Assembly: GCA_005885565.1 (NCBI GenBank)
Contig: VAXK01000169.1
Coordinates: 1-17,858 of the forward strand
DNA: 17,858 nucleotides
DNA from: Actinomycetota bacterium
GTDB taxonomy: Bacteria > Actinomycetota > Thermoleophilia > Gaiellales > Gaiellaceae
Direction of reading: 5' to 3'
Position 1 is the stretch's first letter, and every line of letters begins with the position of its first letter. A model generated the notes under the pieces. That model was not told the DNA's origin. It saw nothing but the letters and a program-made list of their open reading frames with translations, and searched no databases. Shown here in pieces: positions 1-7,099 of this stretch. The position numbers and the translations under genes were made by a program.

Positions 1-2
1 GG

Positions 3-926
3 GGTCGGGATGGCTGGGAGCTCCGCCGGGATCAGCGCGCTGAGCGGGAAGTTGACGGCGGCCACCTTCACACCGCTTCCGATGTCGTCTTCCGACTCGT
101 CCGTGACGTGCACGCTGATGCCGACGACCGGAGTGGCACAGGCGATGCGCTTGCGCCAGGCCTGCCGGATCTTCGCGCCCGCTCCGTTGATGAGCGCGGT
201 GGCCTGGCTGACGATCGTGTTGGCGTTCGTGATCGCCGTCTGGCCCTGTCCGAGCAAAGCATTCCCGGGAGCCGCTACCGCGAGCTCGTCGAGACAGCTC
301 TGGAGCTTGTCCAGCTTCGCGTCGGCCGTCTTCTGGTCGATCAGCGCGACCGCGTCGGCGAGAAGCTGGACGCCCTCGTTGCAGCTTCCAGCCGGACTCG
401 GGTTCGCCGCGGCCGCGGCGTCGATCATGCGCTGCACGATCTGGTCGAGGTGCGCGGCCGCACCTCCCAGCGGATCGGCGACGTTCGCCGTCGCGTCGTT
501 CGCGGTCGTTATCCCCTGTGTGACGCAGTCGATGATCGGTCCGATGAGCTTGGACAGGATGCACGCGTCATGCGCAGCGACGACGATCGGCTCGGCGGCG
601 GCGATCGCTGCGTCGGCGTCGACGGCCGCCTGGATGGCCGTATCTCGGCTCGTCGTCGCCGTCGTCAGCTGAGCGGGCGTCGGCGGCGGGATGAGCGTGC
701 CGAGCGACAGGACGGAGAGGAGCTGCTTCGCCTTGCCGGCCTCGTCGTGCGCGAGCTCGGCCTCCGCGCGTGCCTCGTCGAGCTTCGTCAATCCCTCGAG
801 GCAGGCCGGCGGGGAGTCGGTCGCGGCCGTTGCCTGGCCGGTCTTCGTCTGCGTGCTCGTCTTGTGCGTCGTCGCGTTCGTCGCGGCGGTCGAGAGCTGG
901 GCGAGGATGTCGTCGATCAAGGCCAT
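3..926 (-). CDS. Hypothetical Ala/Thr-rich helical protein, partial
   Basis: This frame is open from an ATG at 926 to the left edge (308 codons visible, no stop), so the C-terminus lies outside the window. The start follows a GGGAGCG ribosome-binding site. It lies 11 bases after the stop of the upstream gene at 938, so the two are almost certainly co-transcribed. The product is rich in Ala, Thr and Asp. It has no signal peptide or membrane segment and is predicted mostly helical. Six well-separated cysteines are visible (in the contexts PPACLEG, HDACILS, IIDCVTQ, AGSCNEG, LQSCLDE and RIACATP), which is unusual for such a polar, simple-composition protein. Beyond about residue 275 the composition changes to a beta-rich stretch (VVGISVHVTDESEDD). 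I do not recognise a family. Codon use supports real coding: GC is high at third positions and the overlapping plus-strand frame gives an implausible protein. Confidence 0.75.
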   Translation of the reverse strand, partial: MALIDDILAQLSTAATNATTHKTSTQTKTGQATAATDSPPACLEGLTKLDEARAEAELAHDEAGKAKQLLSVLSLGTLIPPPTPAQLTTATTSRDTAIQAAVDADAAIAAAEPIVVAAHDACILSKLIGPIIDCVTQGITTANDATANVADPLGGAAAHLDQIVQRMIDAAAAANPSPAGSCNEGVQLLADAVALIDQKTADAKLDKLQSCLDELAVAAPGNALLGQGQTAITNANTIVSQATALINGAGAKIRQAWRKRIACATPVVGISVHVTDESEDDIGSGVKVAAVNFPLSALIPAELPAIPT

Positions 927-937
927 CGGTCGCTCCC

Positions 938-1615
938 TTACTTGATCTGGCCGTCGGGAGTCGCAGCTCCGACCCAGCGTGACGCGCTGGCTCCGACGCT
1001 CGTTCTGGAGAAGACGTCCGAGATCAGCCGCGCAGGCGAGTGCGGCTCTCCGCAGCAACCGCACGTCACGAGGGCCGGGCGCGAGCTCATCAGCACTGAC
1101 AGCCGCCTCGGATGCTCCTTCAGCAGCCGCGCCTCGTGCGCGAGAGCCGCGTCGAGGCCCTTGATCGGGATCCGGTCCACGAACCACGTCGCCCCGGCGT
1201 CCGCGTCTTGCTCGCGGATCTTCTCGAGCTCCTCGGCCAGGCGATCGAAGCTCGTGATCGGGAACAGCGACTGGAGCTTGGGAATCGTCGCGACGACGTC
1301 GCCGAGAGCGAACACCTTCGCGCCGGTCTCCTTGTAGGACACGCGAATCAGCCGATGGGGACCGCCGGCTCGCTCGAGGAGATCCTTCTTCGACTTGATC
1401 GGCAATTCGACGCCGTAGAAGATCTGGCGGAAGAGCTGCGCCGAAGACCTGAGCCCGGTGAACGCGTCCTGCACCTCGTTCATCAGGCGGGTGCGGACCG
1501 CGGCCAGCTCGCGAATCCCCGCGTCGATCGCGTCGAGATGATCTGCGAGCGGGCCCGGATCGGCGATGCCCTTCGGCCGACGTTCCGCGGCTGCTGCAGT
1601 GCGGCTTCTTGCCAT
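938..1615 (-). CDS. Hypothetical protein with C-terminal Cys cluster
   Basis: This is a 225-residue protein starting at ATG 1615 behind an AGGGGGCG ribosome-binding site. It is the first gene of a two-gene unit with the partial gene at 3-926. Residues 1-60 are basic and then helical. Residues 70-165 look like a compact mixed alpha/beta domain (for example GPHRLIRVSYKETGAKVFAL). Near the C-terminus there is a C-x-C-C-x3-H cluster (C185, C187, C188, H192, in TCGCCGEPHSP) that could bind a metal. There is no signal peptide or membrane segment. I cannot assign a family. A phage-derived or injection-system origin was considered but nothing in the sequence supports it. GC is slightly lower here than in the paa region, and neither protein matches the metabolic theme of the rest of the window, so the pair may be accessory. 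Confidence 0.75.
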   Translation of the reverse strand: MARSRTAAAAERRPKGIADPGPLADHLDAIDAGIRELAAVRTRLMNEVQDAFTGLRSSAQLFRQIFYGVELPIKSKKDLLERAGGPHRLIRVSYKETGAKVFALGDVVATIPKLQSLFPITSFDRLAEELEKIREQDADAGATWFVDRIPIKGLDAALAHEARLLKEHPRRLSVLMSSRPALVTCGCCGEPHSPARLISDVFSRTSVGASASRWVGAATPDGQIK

Positions 1616-1648
1616 GTCGCCCCCTGGCTGGGAGAAGGACTAGAGGCC

Positions 1649-1677
1649 AGCCTACTCCAGGGTTGCCAAGGCTTCAA
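1649..1677 (-). promoter_or_regulatory. Housekeeping-type promoter for the 1615 gene
   Basis: Read on the minus strand, TTGAAG (1677-1672) is followed after exactly 17 bases by TAGGCT (1654-1649). These are a good -35 and a TANNNT -10 for a primary sigma factor. The predicted transcript start is near 1642, which leaves a leader of about 27 bases carrying the GGGGGCG site just before the ATG at 1615. It lies in the 81-base gap after the BNR gene's stop, so it would drive the two-gene unit independently. A short inverted repeat (GGCTGG 1626-1631 / CCAGCC 1647-1652) lies in the same leader. Confidence 0.5.
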
Positions 1678-1696
1678 GCCGGCTGCTGTCCGGCGG

Positions 1697-3859
1697 CTAA
1701 CGGATGGTGACGCCCCCCGAAAGGAGCGGCCCGCTGCGGCGGTAGCGACCCACGGCAATCGTGACCGAGTCGCTGCGCCGGCCGGCGCCTCCGTCGGTGA
1801 ACGTCGCCACACACGAGGTTCCGTTCCCGCCGGTCGCCCAGATCCGCGCCTTCCGGCGGCCGAGGATCCGCACCCGCGTGATGCGCTGCGAGCGGAAGGC
1901 GACGTGGGCGCGCGGATCCGAGAAGACGATCTGGCCCGTCTTCGCCTGGAAGACGTTCACGCGGAAGGTCGCCCGGCCCGCGACAGCGCCTCGGATCGAT
2001 CCCGAGCCGACGATGTGGCGCCCATTGCTCGTTGTCCGGCCGATCCGCTCCTCGAGCCGGTAGTCGAACGGTGCCGTGGAGTCGACGTCGGCGCCGAGCA
2101 CGCTTCCCTCCGGCGCGAACGTCAGGCCGACGACGTTGTAGAGCAGGTCGCCGTTCAGCGGGAAGCCCGCGCCGAACCCGCCCTCGAGGGCCACGTCCAC
2201 CGTGATCGTGTTCCCGTCGATGCTGCCGATCGCGGGCACGGTCGCGGGGAAGGAGATGGCGCCGCAGCTCGGCTCCGCGCAAGTGGTCGTGCCGCCGAAG
2301 AACGACGGCGCCTTCCCGGGGGCGGTCGCCGCGCCGAGGTAGAGGGTGCGGTAGGCGGCGGAGCCGCTCACTCCGGTGGAGAGCACCTGGAAGCGGGTGA
2401 GCCAGAGGCCGCTCGTGTCCGCGGCCGGCGGGGCGGCGAGGGTCATCAGCACGCGCAGGCGGGTCGGCTCGTCCTGGACGAGCTCGACGCGGCGGAGGTC
2501 GAGCTGCGGCGGCGACGCGTCGCCCTCCGGATCGGCGACCGGGTTCGCGTCGGCCGGCTCCGAGATCGAGCTCGCGAGCGGCGTCGGCCCGGCGAGCTGC
2601 CGCGTGACGAAGACGTGGGCCGCGTGGTGCTGGCTCGTCGTGTCGTCGTAGGCGAGGACGAGCCCGCCGTCGGGGCCGAGCGCTGCGGCGAGGTAGTCGC
2701 CGAGGCTGCCGTCGGGAATGCGCCCGAAGTGGATCGGCTTGGCGGTGAAGCGCTGCTGGACGATGCCCTGGCCCGCGGATGCCGCACCCGTGACGACCGC
2801 GGCGTAGCCGAACCAGCGGAACGCCGTCGCCTCGACCGCGTGCGCGGAGAAGGCCGGCATCGCAGCCGCGGCGAGGCTCGAGTCGGCGCCGAGCCACGCG
2901 ATCGCGAGCACGCCCGGCGCTCCCGCGACCGCGACCGGGAGCGCCGTCGAGCGCGCCTCGTTCCCGTTCACGCGCACGGGGCCGCGCCAGCTCGCGCCGC
3001 CGTCGGGAGAGGCCGCGTAGTAGACGTTGTGGTCGTTTCGGTCGACCCACACCGCGTAGACCGTCCCGGCCGCGTCCACCGTGACCACGGGCAGAATCGC
3101 CGTGACCCTGCCGCCGCCCGGCGAGAGCGGCGTCACGAACGTGCGGACGATGAGGCCGACGCGCTGTCCGAGCGGGACATGGCCCGCAATCGCGGCGACG
3201 CGCACGCCTGACGCGCACGGGAGGTAGAGGTTGCGCTGGACGCGGTCGAAGACGAGCGCCCCGCACGGCCCGACGCCGATCGCCTGGCCGCCGGCCGCGG
3301 TCACGAAGTCGAGCCCGCCGCCAGGCGACGAGTAGAGGTACGCGCCGCCGTTGTAGTGGACGACGAGGAAGACGGTGTCGTCGGCGGGCGACGGCGTCGC
3401 GCCGCGGTCGACCGCGAGCGAGGGGCGCCCGTCGAGGGCGCCGGCGACGAGGAAGCGGGTGCTCGTCCACGTCGCGCCGCCGTCCGCCGAGAGCGCGAGC
3501 CCGATCCCGGAGCCGGAGTCCTCGGCCGCCGCGTAGACGATTCCCCCGTCGCCGACCGCGATCGCCGTATCGCCCTGCGGCCCGACGCCGGTCGGCGCGG
3601 CGGCGCGGAAGCTCCGCCCGTCGTCGCTCGAGCGGTGGACGAACTCCGTCCGCCCGATCGTCGAGGAGGAGAGCCAGATCGTCCCGTCGTCGCCGAGCGC
3701 GAGGTTCGCCTGCACGGAGGTTCCGGCGGGGTCGACGGGAGCCGCCGGGCCGAACGCGAGCCCGCCCGTCGGGCGAAACGGCGGCGAGGCGCCGCCGGCG
3801 CTTCCGACCTGCGCCAGGAGCACGACGGCCAGGACGGCGGCGGCGCGCAGCGACCCCAT
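1697..3859 (-). CDS. Secreted Asp-box (BNR) beta-propeller protein
   Basis: This 720-residue exported protein has an N-terminal signal peptide (MGSLRAAAVLAVVLLAQVGS, cleavage probably within AGGA-SPP). Four Asp-box motifs of the S-x-D-x-G-x-x-W/F type are visible: SSDDGRSF at about 77, SADGGATW at about 124, a degenerate SSPGGGLDF at about 177, and SPDGGASW at about 284. They mark a sialidase-like propeller over roughly residues 40-430. A second beta-sandwich begins near 445 (DPEGDASPP). The last 110 residues resemble the small beta domain sometimes called post-COAP-1 (GSGSIRG, SDPRAHVAF, ITRVRILG). Catalytic arginines and the FRIP motif of true sialidases are not evident, so it may bind glycans or have another role. 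It starts 12 bases after the stop of the TetR gene on the same strand. A weak -10-like TAGCTT (3874-3869) overlaps that stop, so separate transcription is possible. A direct role in phenylacetate metabolism is unlikely. Confidence 0.8.
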   Translation of the reverse strand: MGSLRAAAVLAVVLLAQVGSAGGASPPFRPTGGLAFGPAAPVDPAGTSVQANLALGDDGTIWLSSSTIGRTEFVHRSSDDGRSFRAAAPTGVGPQGDTAIAVGDGGIVYAAAEDSGSGIGLALSADGGATWTSTRFLVAGALDGRPSLAVDRGATPSPADDTVFLVVHYNGGAYLYSSPGGGLDFVTAAGGQAIGVGPCGALVFDRVQRNLYLPCASGVRVAAIAGHVPLGQRVGLIVRTFVTPLSPGGGRVTAILPVVTVDAAGTVYAVWVDRNDHNVYYAASPDGGASWRGPVRVNGNEARSTALPVAVAGAPGVLAIAWLGADSSLAAAAMPAFSAHAVEATAFRWFGYAAVVTGAASAGQGIVQQRFTAKPIHFGRIPDGSLGDYLAAALGPDGGLVLAYDDTTSQHHAAHVFVTRQLAGPTPLASSISEPADANPVADPEGDASPPQLDLRRVELVQDEPTRLRVLMTLAAPPAADTSGLWLTRFQVLSTGVSGSAAYRTLYLGAATAPGKAPSFFGGTTTCAEPSCGAISFPATVPAIGSIDGNTITVDVALEGGFGAGFPLNGDLLYNVVGLTFAPEGSVLGADVDSTAPFDYRLEERIGRTTSNGRHIVGSGSIRGAVAGRATFRVNVFQAKTGQIVFSDPRAHVAFRSQRITRVRILGRRKARIWATGGNGTSCVATFTDGGAGRRSDSVTIAVGRYRRSGPLLSGGVTIR

Positions 3860-3871
3860 CGCCGCCCAAAG

Positions 3872-4444
3872 CTACCGCGTCGCGTACCCCCGCATGCCGT
3901 CTACGAGCAGAGAGTGGAAGCGGTCGGCGAGCTCGTCCGTGTCGGCGGCGGGACGGAGCCACGTGTATGCCCAGTTCGCGGCCGAGAGCGCGAGCAGCGC
4001 CGCCGTCGCGTCGTCGAGGTCGGTGCGGAGCTCGCCGAGCTCGCGCCCCTCGCGGAAGAGCGCGCGGAACCGCTCCTCGTAGCGGCGGCGCTCGGCGACG
4101 ATCTCGTCGCGCCGCTCGCCCTCGAGGTAGCGCCACTCGCGGACGAAGACGGTGGCCACGTCGAGCTGGTCGGCGACGACTCGCAGGTGGGCACGCAGCG
4201 CGAGCCGGATCTTCTCCGCCGGCGGCAGGTCGTCCGGGACCGCGTCGAGGGCGGCGTGGAACGCGTCCGCGCCGTCGCGCATCGCCTGGTAGAGCAGGTC
4301 TTGCTTCGACCCCGTGTGCGCGTAGAGCGACCCTTTCTGGACGCCCATCGCCTCGGCGAGGTCGCCCATCGACGTGCCGTGGTAGCCCTTCTCGGCGAAG
4401 AGTCGCGCCGCCTGGCGCGTTAGCTCTTCCCGTCGCGTGGCCAT
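3872..4444 (-). CDS. paaR: TetR-family regulator, probable PaaR
   Basis: This is a 190-residue TetR-family repressor. The N-terminal helix-turn-helix is clear (residues about 5-48: ARLFAEKGYHGTSMGDLAEAMGV, then KGSLYAHTGSKQDLLY). The C-terminal half is an all-helical ligand-binding and dimerisation domain. It is transcribed divergently from paaA, with 35 bases between the two start codons, and that gap contains a perfect CNAACGNNCGTTNG palindrome. This is the operator type described for PaaR of Thermus thermophilus, whose DNA binding is relieved by phenylacetyl-CoA. Position, family and operator together make PaaR the best call. A general FadR-like TetR responding to acyl-CoA is the alternative. 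The protein probably represses both itself and the paa operon. The start ATG at 4444 has no good ribosome-binding site; a TAGGGT -10-like hexamer 9 bases upstream suggests a very short leader or a leaderless transcript. Confidence 0.85.
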   Translation of the reverse strand: MATRREELTRQAARLFAEKGYHGTSMGDLAEAMGVQKGSLYAHTGSKQDLLYQAMRDGADAFHAALDAVPDDLPPAEKIRLALRAHLRVVADQLDVATVFVREWRYLEGERRDEIVAERRRYEERFRALFREGRELGELRTDLDDATAALLALSAANWAYTWLRPAADTDELADRFHSLLVDGMRGYATR

Positions 4445-4454
4445 ACTTCGAGTA

Positions 4455-4472
4455 CCCTAACGACCGTTTGGG
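4455..4472. promoter_or_regulatory. PaaR-type operator between tetR and paaA
   Basis: CCCTAACGACCGTTTGGG is an 18-base inverted repeat, with half sites CCCtAACG and CGTTtGGG separated by AC. Its core at 4457-4470 matches CNAACGNNCGTTNG at every defined position. It sits in the centre of the 35-base divergent gap. The right half site runs into the paaA ribosome-binding site, and the left half overlaps -10-like hexamers on both strands (TACCCT 4453-4458 on plus; TAGGGT 4459-4454 on minus). Repressor bound here would block transcription in both directions. Confidence 0.8.
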
Positions 4473-4475
4473 AGG
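4470..4475 (+). promoter_or_regulatory. paaA ribosome-binding site
   Basis: GGGAGG lies four bases before the GTG at 4480 and fixes that codon as the paaA start. Its first three bases are the last three bases of the PaaR-type operator. No in-frame ATG lies nearby. Confidence 0.75.
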
Positions 4476-4479
4476 TTTC

Positions 4480-5373
4480 GTGTCCGAAGACGAGTTCCTC
4501 GAGTACGTGCAGGGCGGCGGCCAGGTCGAGACCCGCGACTGGATGCCGGACGAGTACCGCGCCAAGCTGATCAAGTTCATCGAGATGCACGGCAACTCGG
4601 AGCTCATGGGCGTCCTGCCCGAGCGCGAGTGGATCCTCCGCGCGCCGACTCTGCAACGAAAGCTCGCGCTGACCGCGAAGGTGCAGGACGAGGTCGGGCA
4701 CGCGCAGCTCATCTACCGGGTGGTCGAGGATCTCGGGAAGCCGCGCGAGGCCTGCCTCGACGACCTCGTCTCGGGCCGCGCGAAGTTCCACAACGTCTTC
4801 CACTACCCGACCAAGACGTGGGGCGACGTGGGCGTGATCGCGTGGCTCGTCGACGCCGCCGCGATCATCAGCCAGAAGGCGCTCCTCAAGTGCTCGTACG
4901 CGCCCTACGCGCGAATCATGAAGAAGATCTGCTGGGAGGAGTCGTTCCACATCCTCCACGGGCGCGACGTCGTCCTGACGCTGATGAACGGCACCGACGA
5001 GCAGCGCGAGCTCGTCCAGGAGGCGCTCACGCGGTGGTGGGGCCCGCTGATGCAGTTCCACGGCAACCCGATCCCGCGCGAGGACGACCCGATGTTCGTC
5101 TGGCGGATCAAGAGCCAGGGCAACGAGGAGGCGCGCCAGCAGTTCCTCGACGGCTACGTGCCGCAGATCTGGGAGCTCGGGCTGGAGGTGCCCGACCCGA
5201 AGCTCCGTAAGCGAGACGACGGCGTATGGGAGTACACCGAACCGGACTGGGACGAGCTGAGGTATGTCGTCACGGGACACGGCCCGCGCACCGCCGACCG
5301 GCTCGACCTGCGCCGCCGCGCCCGCGAGAGGTCGGCGTGGGTTCGGCAGGTGGTGTTGGCGGAAGCGGCGTGA
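4480..5373 (+). CDS. paaA: Phenylacetyl-CoA 1,2-epoxidase catalytic subunit PaaA
   Basis: This is the catalytic alpha subunit of the multicomponent phenylacetyl-CoA epoxidase, which uses a diiron centre and O2 to make ring-1,2-epoxyphenylacetyl-CoA in the cytoplasm. The 297-residue ferritin-like protein shows the expected iron-binding motifs: E41 on the first helix, DEVGH (E71, H74), D125 in LVDAA and EESFH (E154, H157). Family hallmarks such as LPEREWILRAPTLQRK and WWGPLMQFHGNP are also present. The GTG start at 4480 follows a GGGAGG site. The frame is open further upstream, but that stretch overlaps the tetR gene and gives an Arg-rich non-protein. The length is slightly below the 310-330 usual for the family, without loss of any motif. 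It is the first gene of the paaABCD operon; its TGA overlaps the paaB GTG. Confidence 0.97.
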   Translation: MSEDEFLEYVQGGGQVETRDWMPDEYRAKLIKFIEMHGNSELMGVLPEREWILRAPTLQRKLALTAKVQDEVGHAQLIYRVVEDLGKPREACLDDLVSGRAKFHNVFHYPTKTWGDVGVIAWLVDAAAIISQKALLKCSYAPYARIMKKICWEESFHILHGRDVVLTLMNGTDEQRELVQEALTRWWGPLMQFHGNPIPREDDPMFVWRIKSQGNEEARQQFLDGYVPQIWELGLEVPDPKLRKRDDGVWEYTEPDWDELRYVVTGHGPRTADRLDLRRRARERSAWVRQVVLAEAA

Positions 5374-5648
5374 TCTACGAGGTCTTTCGACAGGAGCGGA
5401 AGGGCCAGGCGTTCCAGCACGCCGGCTCGATCGGGGCTCCGAACCTCGAGTTCGCCGAGGTGTACGCGCGCGAGCAGTACGGCCGGCGGCAGGAGTCGAC
5501 GGCGTTGTGGCTCGTCCCGCGCGACGCGATCGACGAGCTCGACGACTTCGTGGACGAGCTCGGCCGCACCTACCACCGCGTCGACGGCTACTCGCTGAAG
5601 GCGAAGCTGAAGGAAGCACGTGAACGAGCAGCTGCTCGAAGCGGCTGA
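5370..5648 (+). CDS. paaB: Phenylacetyl-CoA epoxidase subunit PaaB
   Basis: This is the small structural subunit that bridges PaaAC heterodimers in the epoxidase complex. The product has 92 residues, close to the usual 90-95, with the typical start VIYEVFRQERKGQAFQHAGS and the conserved stretch LEFAEVYAREQYGRR followed by LWLVPRD. The GTG start at 5370 shares four bases (GTGA) with the paaA stop codon, so translation is coupled. An upstream in-frame ATG at 5226 lies inside paaA and adds only low-complexity sequence, so it was rejected. The 3' end overlaps the first 29 bases of paaC. Confidence 0.95.
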   Translation: MIYEVFRQERKGQAFQHAGSIGAPNLEFAEVYAREQYGRRQESTALWLVPRDAIDELDDFVDELGRTYHRVDGYSLKAKLKEARERAAARSG

Positions 5649-6183
5649 CGACGAGCTCGTCGTCGGCTGGCGCGACTCCGAGTGGACGGGGATCGCGCCG
5701 CTCCTCGAGGAGGACGTCGCCTTTTCCTCGATCGCGCAGAACGAGATCGGCCACGCGCGGGCGCTCTACGAGCTGGCGGCGCGCGACCTCGGGACGACGG
5801 CGGACGAGCTGGCGTTCGATCGGGCTCCGGGCGAGTACCGGTGCTCGACGCTCGTCGCGCTGCGCCTCGTGCCGGATTGGGCGCGCACGATCGCGCGGCG
5901 CTACCTGTACGAGCAGGCCGACGAGCGGCGCCTGGCCGCCCTGAAGGCATCTGACGATCCGGAGGTCGCCGGCCTGGCCGCGAAGATCGACCGCGAGGAG
6001 GCGTATCACCGGATGCACGCGCAGATGTGGTTCGACCGGCTCCAGGACGAGCCGCGCTTCCTCGAGGCTCTCGAGAAGCTGCGACCGCTCGTCGACGACC
6101 GCGGCGAGCAACCGCCCGGGCTCGCGGAGCTCTGGGAGGAGATGACGTCGGTGCGCCGATCGGTGGCTGGCGCCACATGGTGA
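5620..6183 (+). CDS. paaC: Phenylacetyl-CoA epoxidase structural subunit PaaC (short form)
   Basis: This is the beta-type ferritin-like subunit that pairs with PaaA. It is 187 residues, compared with about 250 in proteobacterial PaaC; the missing part is the C-terminal third. It still ends in a plausible helix (LAELWEEMTSVRRSVAGATW), so this looks like a natural short form rather than a truncation. Two E-x-x-H motifs are kept: NEIGH (E42, H45) and EEAYH (E127, H130). The E. coli subunit, by contrast, has LDLLGQ at the first position and is considered non-catalytic. The GTG start at 5620 lies 29 bases inside paaB; it gives MNEQLLEAADDELVVGWRDSEW, which matches family N-termini. The stop overlaps the paaD start region. 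Confidence 0.9.
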   Translation: MNEQLLEAADDELVVGWRDSEWTGIAPLLEEDVAFSSIAQNEIGHARALYELAARDLGTTADELAFDRAPGEYRCSTLVALRLVPDWARTIARRYLYEQADERRLAALKASDDPEVAGLAAKIDREEAYHRMHAQMWFDRLQDEPRFLEALEKLRPLVDDRGEQPPGLAELWEEMTSVRRSVAGATW

Positions 6184-6662
6184 CGGCCGCCGAGGTCTGG
6201 GACGCGCTCGCGGAGATCCCTGACCCGGAGATCCCGGTGGTGTCGCTCGTCGACCTGGGCGTCGTCCGGGACGTGGACGTCCAAGAGGGCCGCGTCCGCG
6301 TCGACTTCACGCCGACGTTCCTCGGCTGCCCGGCGCTCGAAGTGATGCGGGACGCGATGGCCGAGCGGCTGCGGGCGCTCGGCGTCGAGCCGGAGATCCG
6401 CGTGCGGAACGACGATGCGTGGTCGACCGACCGGATCACGCCGGAGGGCCGGGAGAAGCTGCGGGCCGCCGGCTTCGCGCCGCCCGCGCCGCGCGCCGCG
6501 GGGGCGCCGACGCTGGTCGAGCTGCGGAGCGCGGTCTTCCGCTGCCCGTACTGCGGCTCGACCGACACGAGGCTCGAGAACATGTTCGGCCCGACGCCGT
6601 GTCGGTCGCTCCGTTACTGCGCGAGCTGCCGTCAGCCGTTCGAGCAGTTCAAGACGCTCTGA
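6177..6662 (+). CDS. paaD: Phenylacetate epoxidase assembly factor PaaD
   Basis: This 161-residue protein is of the MIP18/SufT (DUF59) type, required for maturation or iron-cluster loading of the epoxidase. Residues 1-80 form the MIP18 domain, with IPDPEIPVVSLVDLGVV and TFLGCPALEV (C51). The C-terminus is the PaaD-specific zinc ribbon: CPYC (C123, C126) and CASC (C148, C151), with an extra cysteine C142 in GPTPCRS, followed by the family ending RQPFEQFKTL. The ATG at 6177 overlaps the paaC stop by seven bases. A GTG at 6180 would overlap by four and is an equally good start, three bases shorter. The TGA at 6660-6662 shares a base with the next ATG, so the operon continues into the lipoprotein gene. 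Confidence 0.95.
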   Translation: MVTAAEVWDALAEIPDPEIPVVSLVDLGVVRDVDVQEGRVRVDFTPTFLGCPALEVMRDAMAERLRALGVEPEIRVRNDDAWSTDRITPEGREKLRAAGFAPPAPRAAGAPTLVELRSAVFRCPYCGSTDTRLENMFGPTPCRSLRYCASCRQPFEQFKTL

Positions 6663-7099
6663 TGCGGCGGGTCGTGCTCGCGGTCGCGGTCGCCGGCCTC
6701 GCCGCCGGCTGCGGCGGAGGCGGCGGGCGGCTCTCGAAGGCGGAGTACGCGAAGCGGGCCGACGCGATCTGCACGAAGTACAACGCGAAGCTCAAGGCGG
6801 TCGCGCGGCCGACCGGGATCAGCGGGCTGCCGGCCTACGTCGACCGCGCGCTGCCGCTCGCCCGCAAGGGAGACGACGAGCTGCGGGCGCTCCGGCCGCC
6901 GAAGGACGAGGAGAAGACGGCGAAGGAGTGGCTCGACCAGAACGACTCCGTCGTCGGCTCGATGGAACGGCTCCGCGACGCGGCGAAGAAGGGCGACCGC
7001 GCCGGGATCCAGACGGCGCTGAACGAGGCGAGCGCGGCGAACCGGACGGCGAACGGGCTCGCGCGCCGGCTCGGCCTCTCCGTCTGCGCGCAGGGGTAG
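6662..7099 (+). CDS. Small lipoprotein, last gene of the paa operon
   Basis: This 145-residue protein has a classical lipoprotein signal: MRRVVLAVAVAGLAAGCGGG, with a lipobox (LAAGC) and a Gly-rich tether. It should therefore be lipid-anchored on the outer face of the membrane. The mature part is helical and charged, with two further cysteines (ADAICTKYN near residue 38 and LSVCAQG at the C-terminus) that could form a disulfide. Small lipoproteins with an ADAIC-x-x-x-N stretch after the lipobox are, to my recollection, common in Thermoleophilia; their function is unknown. The start codon overlaps the paaD stop (TGATG), implying translational coupling. It ends one base before the converging paaG-like gene, leaving no room for a terminator. 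No binding or catalytic motif is visible. Confidence 0.85.
   Translation: MRRVVLAVAVAGLAAGCGGGGGRLSKAEYAKRADAICTKYNAKLKAVARPTGISGLPAYVDRALPLARKGDDELRALRPPKDEEKTAKEWLDQNDSVVGSMERLRDAAKKGDRAGIQTALNEASAANRTANGLARRLGLSVCAQG

Noticed and set aside
1678..1694. GCCGG/CCGGC hairpin just after the BNR stop as a terminator
   Set aside because: The stem is only five pairs with no T-run, and it overlaps the -35 region of the next promoter.
1112..3211. A 699-codon plus-strand open frame
   Set aside because: It is antisense to the BNR gene, is Arg/Asp-rich without folds or motifs, and starts without a ribosome-binding site.
1674..4712. A 1012-codon open frame on the minus strand spanning the BNR, tetR and paaA regions
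   Set aside because: It is the out-of-phase shadow of high-GC genes: the product is almost all Arg, Gly, Pro and Ala, and it crosses a divergent promoter.
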